From the NCBI RefSeq assembly GCF_000003605.2, contig NW_003155740.1, forward strand, positions 124,649 through 155,730: a stretch of DNA of 31,082 bases. The letters run 5' to 3'. The notes below the pieces were generated by a model that was not told the DNA's origin, made no database searches, and saw only the letters and a list, made by a program, of their open reading frames with translations. Position numbers and translations under genes: made by a program. This DNA is from Saccoglossus kowalevskii. Taxonomy: Eukaryota > Hemichordata > Enteropneusta > Harrimaniidae. Positions 21,701-29,809 of this stretch are shown in pieces. Position 1 is the first letter of the stretch. Each line of letters begins with the position of its first letter.

Positions 21701-24700
21701 AACAACATATCACTGATATTGTCTGTAGAGACGATCATTCAACTTAATATGTAAATTAACTTCAATTTATATCGTTTTCGAGCAGACACAGAACAACAAC
21801 GCTTACTATGGATACACTGTACTTCGTCACTTCCGTCACCACAGTCATCTACCCAATCACAGACCTTCTTTTTGATGATGCATTTTTTGTTATCACACGC
21901 ATATTCCCATTCCTGGCATTTCCCTGAATACACCGATTGAAATATAAAAGCACGAACATGAGACGAAATATTGTAATGCAATATATCAATTACTGTCAAT
22001 AATTGGCGCAATAACTACAGAGTGGAAACCGATATTGTTTTAATTGACTAATCTCTAGGCACTCTAGTAGCTTGTTGAACTCCTTGTTTTTGTTACTTCT
22101 TGATTGGTGAATCGCTTGCCATATAACAGGTTAACAAATAAAGAACAAGGCTAATTGAAATTTAGAATTCGGAAACTACTATTAATAGTTATCTATGGCA
22201 TTTCGTGAAGGTGTGTAATGGGTATCATTACGATATGAGAGTTATAATAACGAGATTTCCATGACAGAAGTGAGGTGGTAATAAATGCTGCACAAAATAT
22301 TATCTCACGATATCGACAGCCGACTTCATCCATCTTGTCCTTGCAGTCTGTCTTGTAATCACACCTGTGGATATTAGGATGACAGATTCCCATGTCACAT
22401 CGAAATCCTTGTTGACAAGCATCATCATTGATATCACGTCGCTGTGTATTCCCTGTAGTAAAAAAAACCATACATTTACGTCACTGATAGTGTTTGCGTG
22501 AAATCACACTGGTGAATATTAATATGGTCAACTGTAACAGTAGCCATATGCTCTTTTTCTGTGAGGTATTTAATTTTCCATTACAATTAACGTACATTTG
22601 CTAAAATGTGTCTAGTCAGCAAGTAGTTATGAATAGAACAGACTGACAATCAAACTGAACGATAGAGAAAGAATAGTCAAGGCCTCAGCTTGGATTTATT
22701 TTTTACACAGTTTAGTGAGTTTTTTGTTAACAGTAGGGAACACGTGTTTTCTGACATTAATATTTATTATTATACATCTGTCACTGTAACGCTATAGGTT
22801 ACAGCATGCCGTAATGCCGTAATTCTGCGGTATTTCACGAGGTATTATCATCCTACCATATAAAGAAATGCGAATTCCAAATATTGAATGATTACGCGCG
22901 TAAGCGTTCTCTAATAATAAACAAAAAACATGGCTGCCACCTGGGTTTGATCGGACTCCGCACAAAGAAGTTCGCTTATTCTGTTCCAAACTTTTTTAGA
23001 TTTCGGCATTACCATGATGTATCCTTGGTAGGAAAAGATGTATAATAATAAGGTTAATACGAAGATACCTCAAAGTATGAACCCAGATAGTACGCTGTTG
23101 CATCCGACCTCCGCTGCGCGTCAGTCGATATTTCTGTTGTACTGTCTACAATGCATACTTTGAGGTGTTCTCGTAATAACTTCATATTATAGAAACAGTT
23201 CACAAGGTAACAGATACTATTTTACCCAGGCCAATTTAACATTACTGAAAACTAAATGTGAATATTCAAAACATACCGCACATTTCAGGATTTTCATCTT
23301 CCCTCTGTGCGTCAATGCAGTCGTCAATACCATCGCATACCTTGCTAGCATCTACACATATTCCATAGAATCCCCCTTTGCTGCACTTAAACTCTCCTTC
23401 GCTGCATATAAAGAGACCTACGCGAACAATAAACAGAAATGATTTACAGAGTCGTATTGCCCAGACTTCAGAACACAAAGAGCGTTTGCTTGTGATACTG
23501 TACCATACTAAATTAAACTCCGATCTTAAAAGGCGCAACTAATGTGTAACATCGCTGATATGTTTTGAGGTCGCAATTCCACCTTGGTTAATATGTTTTT
23601 GAAAAAATGGATATATAACCATCCAAACTTACTGTAGTCACAGCCGAACTCGTCACTAGCATCCGGGCAACTGATTTCGCCGTCACACACACCATAGGAT
23701 TTGATACAGTTGATCTGATCGTTGCACAGAAAGTCACCATGTAAACACGGAACTGAAACATACAACGCCATCACACTCACTGAAATTAAATTGATTATCT
23801 CCTACCTTTTGTACTTTTTACTTATTACATTCTGTGTTAGATAATTTATGAAACCGCAGTACACAACCATCAACAAGTCTTGAAATATGAATACATGTTG
23901 TAGCGTATCAGACGATTAAATATATTAAAAAGTTACAGTCGTCGCACATTTCGTTCTGATTTTGTGTAAGCAAACAATGTATTTCCCAAGCATTGGGTCG
24001 AAATCTAACACGACAGGGAACAAGAACTGCAGGGTTTTAAGCAGTTTCAAAAATAATTTGTCTGCCACTAATATAGTTCTTTGAATCGAGAATATATAAC
24101 CAAACTTACCATAATATGGAAAGACCTGAGCTTCTTTCATTATCGCCACCAACGGTGAATATTTGCTTCGTGCCAATGCCGATGACCGCACTTTGTTCGT
24201 ATTGCACACTGTAACTGCTGGAAAAAGCAATACTGACTCGGGCAACTCTTCTACTTTGATGAGTATTGGATAATTAAAGAAACGCTTTATAACCAGCGAC
24301 AGCTGTGCAGTTACGAGGATAATCGCGATGACAAGGAGCACTGTCCAGAATATTCGGGAACATGCTTGATTGGCGCGGGCTATCTGAGGCAGTCCGTGCC
24401 AAGATGTTTGAGTGAAGAAATTGCGAGTAATATCCGAGCATGTCGGGGAGTCATCGGTGTTTTCTAGAGTACGTGCTTCTAAGTTAGGATCGTTATCATA
24501 TCCGATTGGCAATACGCTGCCGTCATTCCCGAAACGTTCAATGGACCAGTCAATGGATGACACGACATCATGACCTGTCATCTCCCTGTTGGATAGATGA
24601 CAAAACAGTAAATGAAATATTTAGTTTTGTCTTAAGATGCAATTGCCAAAATAAACTGTGAGTATGAATAACTGAGCCGTATGTTAACAACAGAGAAACG

Positions 24701-27700
24701 TGATCACAAATAATAGTACCTAGACGAGAATCATTGATACAAGTTCTTTGCGAAATTCCGAGAACACAAATCGAGTGACAACAAACAAATTACATTGTAA
24801 CCTCAATATAACACCGTTATAATGAACTTCCTGATATAATGAACACATAACGTGTCTCCCGCTCACAACAAACCCAATGTATTATGTGCTTCATTATAGT
24901 GAACATTTCACTATAACAAACTAATTGTATGTCCCCCAAAGAGTTTGTTATAACGAGGCTACAGTGCACTGACAATCTTATCACAACAATCAGTCAAATC
25001 AGAGAGAAAAAAGATACATGGACCTTAACACAACGCATTTGTAAAAACTATTGTTTAAATGAGACTATGGCGGAAAGAAAGATATTTTAATATTGCGCTG
25101 TACTCACCGCATACACAAATCATCACTATCCCCGCTTTTAACGGTAGTACACTGTAGAATATATACATAAATAAATAAATAAATAAATAAATAAATATGA
25201 TGATGATAATGATGATGGAAAAAGTTGATTTTAGGTCAACACTTGATTTTGTAAATATATTATAATCGTCAAATTATCTTAATTTCAATTCTGGTTATGT
25301 ATATGCCCAAAAACATATGAGACTTGCTGTCGTTTTGATATATAATTCGAATTTTGTATTGACGATTAATGAAATAATACGAAAGTTCCTGGACCATGAT
25401 GTTATAAGCTCATTTTCATTTTGTACTGCACAATATTTCAGCACCAATTAGTTGTAACATCAGAGGATACATATCATTACAATTGGATAGTGAATATGAT
25501 GAAATTAGCATATCATGCATGCCTAGCAACGTGGAATTGAGTTTAACCACATGCTTTTTAAACAGTGTTTTTTAATGTATTGTTATCTTTGGATCTTTTT
25601 TTTTTTTTTATAAAAGTATGAACAGGAATATCAGAGTTGGCAACTTTGAGCATGTTCGGGAAAGAACGGTTAATTATACGAACATCGATTATTACCGTTC
25701 GGATTTTCTCGGGTTTCCACAGTGTACAAAGCCTCTGTCGGACAAACTGTCTTCTTTTGTACACGACAATTACAAAACAAACAAAAACAAAAATAAAAAC
25801 TTCCCCCGCAATTATGGCTGATCCTGAAAAAATTAAACAAAACTGTTAATAGTTCCAAGACGACATTAGCCTGATTACGTATGACAACAAAATCAACAGA
25901 TATTGTGTAGTCCTAACTCCTATGTGATTTAGTATCACCTAATGTATTATCAATAATATATGCACAAAAATATATCCCGGATGTCGACCAATTTATGATT
26001 ATGATTACTGTTCGAAATGAATATCCAACTTATTGAGAGTGCATTTTAGTTATAGCTGTATTTTCGCAATTTGTGCAAAATATGATATATAATTAAATAA
26101 ATTATGTATTAATACACATGTTATTTACCATATGTATAACTGTGGATTTATAATAACCATTATCATAAACAAAATACAAATACAAAATACAAACGATCGG
26201 TATTATTATTTGGTGTAGTGACATATATATAAGCCGTATTTAAAGTAAAATGTATTACTTATGTGCAATATTGCCTAAATATTACATGAAAATTATAACA
26301 AGCGTGGGATAAATATTATTGAAGGAAATTGTATGTTGTGTCAGAATTCCCACAACAGTTTATTGTTTTTAATTGGTTTCGTTCGCATATAGATATGTTC
26401 GCGCAATCATTTTGTCGATGAGAGAGAGAGAATAATCCCCTATTATTTCCCTAAATATTACCACGGTATTCGTTCGTATTATTGATTTAATATTGTTCAA
26501 TTGTGATTCAGTGCTTTCTTGAATTTCACATATTGTTATTGTGTTTACTCAATTATTTGTCTTTATTACATGTTCAACTTTTCTCTTATTAACCAATCAT
26601 GGTTCATAGCAAATGAACCAATCAGCACCAAGCCAGCTAAAATTGTTTGCGGTTGCTGATCTTACCAAGGCTATAAAAGGCCTGAATACTAGTTTTAGCG
26701 CGCGAGTACTTGTAGTGACGAGTTAATAAAAGAGGTTATTTGATATCGTTTATTTGTTTACTATTTCCTTGATTAACAGTCCCTTGTCCCACGCACCATA
26801 AAGTTTACGCTCGTTAGGGTTGAGATAAGTGTGAAACCCTTTTTCCAGGTTCTCCCTACACATTTAAACATGGTAATATATGCCATACATTTCAGCCATT
26901 ATGTGTTATATTCGCTGGACTTGACCAAAACAATAACATTCCCAACGATCATCTCTTAAGCCACTTATTCGTGTTCGATGTCCATTGGAACATCATGAAA
27001 CACAATTAAGTTATTATTATTATTCATTGTATGTTTAGAAAATCAACTGACTTAATAAAAAATAATTTACCGATATTCCATGCACAGTTTGTCCAAAACC
27101 AAAGACCTTGACAATTGCAAATATAAGCTGTACAGTCCGTATCATCAGGAATACATGTTCCACCATTTAAACAGGGCGCAAAGTCACATAGAGAGGTATC
27201 TGTCGATCAAAATGAGAATATAGATAAACCATATTGTACCGCATATTCCATCAAACGAAAATATTTAAAAAAATGTTCGGGTACGGAATAAAACACACAA
27301 TATGAATACATGGATATGGTGTTGTGAACGTTTGGTCAAGCTTTATGTGTTTTTTCCGGATTCTTCTAGACTATACATTGCCCAATAGTATATATCAGCC
27401 TATGACAATTGGTTTTCAATTAGCGATATGTAACATGAGTCTTTCCTGCTAATTTAGAGGATATTTATATGGTATTGGTTATGTATGTTCGCTTTCGTAT
27501 TACGAATATACATCGTCTTGATTCGAGTTGCTGTTCCGCCTTGTCGTTGCTGTCCCCTGTCTTTACAAGAACCAGTACCTCACATATAAGTAAGAACTTG
27601 AGATCGTTATTCTACACACTATTATATGTTCATTGCCAAAGCAATGCTGGCACGAATATGTAACCAGTTATATAGAATATATGAAAAGAAACATTAGAAC

Positions 27701-29809
27701 CTGATTTGTTTTTGTATTTGTAATCGAAGTGTTTTTAAGATTGCCTAAGCTATTATGATATGTGTATTAGTATATATACACATCAAGATGATCGTAAACT
27801 TACAATTGCTGCAGTGTTCTCCAGCATAACATTGCCCACACTGACATGTGTAATCAACACAGGAGTCGTTCATTGCAACACACTTCCCATCGTTAAGACA
27901 TGGGTTTGGGCTGCAAGGGTTAACCTCTGTAAAAAAATAGAATTGTGTAATTATATATGTCTATATCAAATGTCACAAAGTTTATATTTTATGAAACATT
28001 ACTTTATATTATGTATTTATAGTATTATGTAGAAGTTTGACCTGAAAGATCGAATAAAAAGACCTACCTTGGTGGCACACATCTCCTGTAATACACTCTG
28101 GACATTCACACGTGTATTCTGAACATGAGTTATTGGTTGGATGACACGTTCCGTTATTGCGACAAGGATTGTCTAATTGGCATACGTCTTCAATGTCTGA
28201 TAAAACAAAAGGAAAAAACGATCAAAGTCGGCTTTATTCGTATTAAAGACTAACAACTATGCAATTATATAAAAAAATATGTGTTATAATTGAAATACAT
28301 ACTTTAATGTTTGTATATATACATTTATTTGTATATGAATGTTTTAAATACTAGTGGCAGCAGCTGTCCACGACTTTTATAGCTTTATACGTCATAACCA
28401 ATGTTGCACCTAATATATTATACGTATTTATCTGTTTATGTGTTAAAACAGGTTGAACCTAATTTATAACTGAATCTCATTCATTGTACGTGATTTCAGT
28501 GTTATGTGTTATATCTTTCATCTCACGGATTTCGAATGCGACAACTCACATATTATTCTGCAAACAGTATTAGTAGCAATTGCTTTAAACCACCATCGAC
28601 AAGATATTTCTTATTTGTAATTTGTTATATTGTATAGAATGGTCTTGTTGTAAGCTCGTGAATAAAAAACACACACACTATACTACAATTTAGATTATAA
28701 TATGTTTGATATTCGCTCTTCCATGAAATCGTCATTATATTTAAGCATAGGTATGGTCACTGCAAGACTATGTAGTACATAAGTAGAACCGACTAAGTCT
28801 GACAAAATAATTGTTCTGAATCAGAATTTGTTTGATGTGGTAAGCTTAGTTGGATTTGTGTTTATTTGTGTTTGTTAGTTGGTTTTTCATTCATGTCAAA
28901 TGATTTCATCACATGTTTCAAACCTAAACATTGTGGTTGAATTTTGTTGTCAGTATTGTACAGAAAGTAAACTTACAAGTTTCACAGTTTCTGCCATTGT
29001 AACATTCGGGACATATGCATGTATACTGGAAACAGGAGCGTCCTTGTTGTGCGCATATTCCACCATTGCACGGATTTGGGTCACATGGTTTCAACACTAC
29101 AATTGAAACAATATTATTTCTCATAACACGACCATGGTGCATATCATTGACAGTTGTGACGTTTAGCGTGACATATCACTGCTAATACAATAAACGTCAC
29201 GATGTTCACATTACGTCATCATTTTATGAGTGTTCGGACAATAGGCGGAAAAAAACGTACGACGTTTCCGTATTTATCGCTGCGATATAAAACACTTCAG
29301 AACTGGATAACAACTCACATGGTGCAATAACAGTAAATCATTAATAATAATGGCGACTGACAATTTTATTTTGATAAACAATATTGCTGCCGATTTAAAA
29401 AAAAAAACGTCGACGACCTTACTTGCCAATGCATAATTATTAGGATTCATTTTTGTCGTTCCGTAATACTACGATTTCTCTGTCTTTTTGACACTCGCAA
29501 CTTACATTGCTCACAGTAGCGGCCAGTATAACAGTCCGGACAGATGCACGTCTCACTGCAAAACAGGTCATCTCTCTCGCACGTACCAGGCCAGCAAGGG
29601 TTAGGATTGCAGGGATCATAACCTGTTCGAATGTTAAAATATGAGCCATTTAAATCTGTTTAGCGTTTCAACCAAACCTTACAAACTAATGCTAATATGA
29701 ACAGAATATAATCTACAAATCACCCTACCAGTCTTCATATCATATTTGGTCAAGACAAACACATATTCAGCAGTTTCGTCAACTTCAAACATTTTAGCGA
29801 AAAAGTTAT
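18615..29809 (-). CDS. EGF-TM / DEG-ENaC channel with LDLa and ShKT insert (19 exons)
   Basis: Exons (high to low): 29809-29729, 29622-29506, 29096-28977, 28196-28068, 27926-27804, 27199-27071, 25823-25696, 25151-25108, 24585-24110, 23752-23633, 23417-23277, 22452-22309, 21923-21807, 21692-21570, 21285-21166, 20905-20762, 20255-19952, 18976-18876, 18778-18615. Every junction is GT-AG and keeps one frame open for about 940 codons. Domain order is unknown segment, five EGF-like, membrane helix, linker, HG motif, TM1, five LDLa, ShKT, LDLa, channel palm/finger. The topology is consistent (EGF outside, linker inside, LDLa outside). The 5' end lies beyond the window. Thumb and TM2 exons are not found, so the channel lacks its pore as annotated. 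The join at 25696-25108-24585 is the weak point: these may be two adjacent genes. The channel part (24585 downward) is secure. Confidence 0.6.
18876..18976 (-). CDS. - channel exon: YGNC finger segment
   Basis: A 101-nt exon (TTCTTGCAG acceptor, G/GTGAGT donor) encodes [18 protein letters not shown] followed by a Gly/Ser/Lys-rich loop. HYGNCFIFN is a strongly conserved DEG/ENaC ectodomain motif. It is separated by only 97 bp from the next exon. Confidence 0.92.
18977..19951 (-). other. Intron of - channel gene
   Basis: This 975-bp AT-rich intron lies between exons J and K of the channel. No exon or named repeat was identified. Confidence 0.6.
19952..20255 (-). CDS. - channel exon: finger domain core
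   Basis: A 304-nt exon resumes the channel ectodomain after the inserted modules. It begins with an acidic, Tyr-rich stretch ([11 protein letters not shown]) and ends with [16 protein letters not shown] then [26 protein letters not shown] is diagnostic of DEG/ENaC proteins. Phase is 1 in and 2 out. Confidence 0.93.
20762..20905 (-). CDS. LDLa domain 6 exon of - channel
   Basis: A phase 1-1 exon of 144 nt encodes one LDL-receptor class A module with six cysteines ([16 protein letters not shown], then [19 protein letters not shown]). The calcium-box acidic residues are partly kept. It lies after the ShKT exon. Confidence 0.85.
21166..21285 (-). CDS. ShKT domain exon of - channel
   Basis: A phase 1-1 exon of 120 nt encodes [17 protein letters not shown] then CQLSCGIC. 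The six cysteines follow the ShKT order C-x6-C-x8-C-x10-C-x3-C-x2-C. ShKT modules occur in many animal extracellular proteins, often with proteases or ion channels. Here it is one module in a larger receptor-like ectodomain. Confidence 0.9.
21570..21692 (-). CDS. LDLa domain 5 exon of - channel
   Basis: A phase 1-1 exon of 123 nt encodes [20 protein letters not shown] and [17 protein letters not shown]. All six cysteines and the D..SDE calcium-binding pattern are present. Confidence 0.93.
21807..21923 (-). CDS. LDLa domain 4 exon of - channel
   Basis: A phase 1-1 exon of 117 nt encodes [20 protein letters not shown] and [16 protein letters not shown]. It is a complete, canonical LDLa module with DGSDE. 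Confidence 0.93.
22309..22452 (-). CDS. LDLa domain 3 exon of - channel
   Basis: A phase 1-1 exon of 144 nt encodes [19 protein letters not shown] and [16 protein letters not shown] after a short hydrophilic spacer. Six cysteines are present; MDE replaces the usual SDE. Confidence 0.9.
23041..23190. mobile_element. Foldback element C in intron between LDLa 2 and LDLa 3
   Basis: The left arm (23041-23079, ending ACCTCAAAGTATG) and right arm (23154-23190, starting CATACTTTGAGGT) are imperfect inverted repeats of about 38 bp around a 74-bp CpG-richer loop. The innermost 13 bases pair perfectly. There is no coding capacity and one copy in this window. Confidence 0.65.
23277..23417 (-). CDS. LDLa domain 2 exon of - channel
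   Basis: A phase 1-1 exon of 141 nt encodes [19 protein letters not shown] and [20 protein letters not shown]. This is a divergent LDLa module with a longer loop and no SDE, so calcium binding may be weakened. Confidence 0.88.
23633..23752 (-). CDS. LDLa domain 1 exon of - channel
   Basis: A phase 1-1 exon of 120 nt encodes [17 protein letters not shown] and [16 protein letters not shown]. It is a canonical LDLa module joined directly to the end of the TM1 exon. Confidence 0.93.
24110..24585 (-). CDS. - channel exon: cytosolic N-terminus, HG motif, TM1
   Basis: The exon opens after CCAACAG with GGAG, then ATG at 24581, and ends TATG/GTAAGT in phase 1. The conserved gating motif appears in [18 protein letters not shown]1 is [20 protein letters not shown], followed by the extracellular [15 protein letters not shown], the family's FPAVTICN box. 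If the channel is a separate gene, translation may start at this ATG or at an ATG two codons earlier, in the preceding 44-nt exon. The preceding frame is also open through that exon. Confidence 0.94.
24793..24966 (+). mobile_element. pogo/Tigger-like MITE, copy 2
   Basis: Closely matches copy 1 (18218-18395), with a 5-bp deletion near the left end. It starts CATTGTAACCTCAATATAA and ends GAGGCTACAGTG. TA precedes it; the right TA is not preserved. It lies in the intron between the linker exon and the TM1 exon. Confidence 0.82.
25108..25151 (-). CDS. Small linker exon between EGF-TM and channel exons
   Basis: A 44-nt segment lies between TTCTACAG and CG/GTGAGT. In phase 0 it encodes [12 protein letters not shown], then completes an Arg codon with the next exon (REMTGHDVV). 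The entry phase matches the donor at 25696 and the exit phase matches 24585. It could instead be the first coding or untranslated exon of a separate channel gene. Its short length makes it the least certain exon. Confidence 0.5.
25160..25215. repeat. AAAT microsatellite
   Basis: A run of seven AAAT units is followed by GATGATGATAATGATGATGG. It is an intronic simple repeat. Confidence 0.9.
25696..25823 (-). CDS. Membrane-helix exon after EGF domains
   Basis: Opens after TTTTTTCAG with two bases completing Gly, matching the exit phase of the fifth EGF exon. It encodes [20 protein letters not shown] then the basic stop-transfer KRRQFVRQR and [12 protein letters not shown]. The EGF array is thus membrane-anchored with a cytosolic C-terminal side. 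A donor (ACG/GTAATA) at 25696 joins in phase to the linker exon. If it is not used, the frame runs on to a stop at 25558 through a lysine-rich stretch that looks intronic. Confidence 0.7.
25824..27070 (-). other. Intron between EGF 5 and membrane-helix exon
   Basis: This 1.25-kb AT-rich intron contains an LTR-like promoter fragment on the + strand (26590-26730). No exon was identified on the - strand. Confidence 0.55.
26590..26735 (+). promoter_or_regulatory. CCAAT/TATA promoter with close AATAAA, LTR-like
   Basis: Two CCAAT boxes (26593 and 26618), a canonical CTATAAAAGG (26671-26680) and AATAAA (26725-26730) lie within 140 bp. No open frame follows. A TATA box some 50 bp ahead of a poly(A) signal is the U3-R layout of a retrotransposon LTR. 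A possible 5' end is TGTTGTGTCAG near 26334; the 3' end is unclear. Confidence 0.35.
27071..27199 (-). CDS. EGF-like domain 5 exon
   Basis: A phase 1-1 exon of 129 nt encodes [19 protein letters not shown] and [17 protein letters not shown]. It follows the spacing of the other repeats but has lost the seventh cysteine (QG in its place). It is the repeat nearest the membrane. Confidence 0.82.
27804..27926 (-). CDS. EGF-like domain 4 exon
   Basis: A phase 1-1 exon of 123 nt encodes [19 protein letters not shown] and [17 protein letters not shown]. It has eight cysteines instead of the usual six. Confidence 0.88.
28068..28196 (-). CDS. EGF-like domain 3 exon
   Basis: A phase 1-1 exon of 129 nt encodes [20 protein letters not shown] and [17 protein letters not shown]. 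It has eight cysteines. NGT and NNS offer N-glycosylation sequons. Confidence 0.88.
28197..28976 (-). other. Intron between EGF 2 and EGF 3
   Basis: A 780-bp AT-rich intron with a short CA repeat near 28669. No exon or element was identified. Confidence 0.55.
28977..29096 (-). CDS. EGF-like domain 2 exon
   Basis: A phase 1-1 exon of 120 nt encodes [18 protein letters not shown] and [17 protein letters not shown]. It has eight cysteines, with the G-x-x-C close of EGF modules. Confidence 0.9.
29506..29622 (-). CDS. EGF-like domain 1 exon
   Basis: A phase 1-1 exon of 117 nt encodes [18 protein letters not shown] and [16 protein letters not shown]. It has eight cysteines. It joins in phase to the exon at 29809-29729. 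Confidence 0.9.
29729..29809 (-). CDS. Upstream exon of EGF gene, unknown domain
   Basis: An 81-nt phase 1-1 segment between TTGAATAG and G/GTAGGG encodes [18 protein letters not shown] then LTKYDMKT. It contains no cysteine. It looks like the end of an extracellular beta-rich domain whose remainder would lie beyond the right edge, but the family is not recognisable. Confidence 0.5.

Noticed and set aside
25618-25849. + strand open frames opposite the membrane-helix exon
   Set aside because: They are antisense to the - strand frame with the hydrophobic helix and stop-transfer, which joins in phase to EGF 5.
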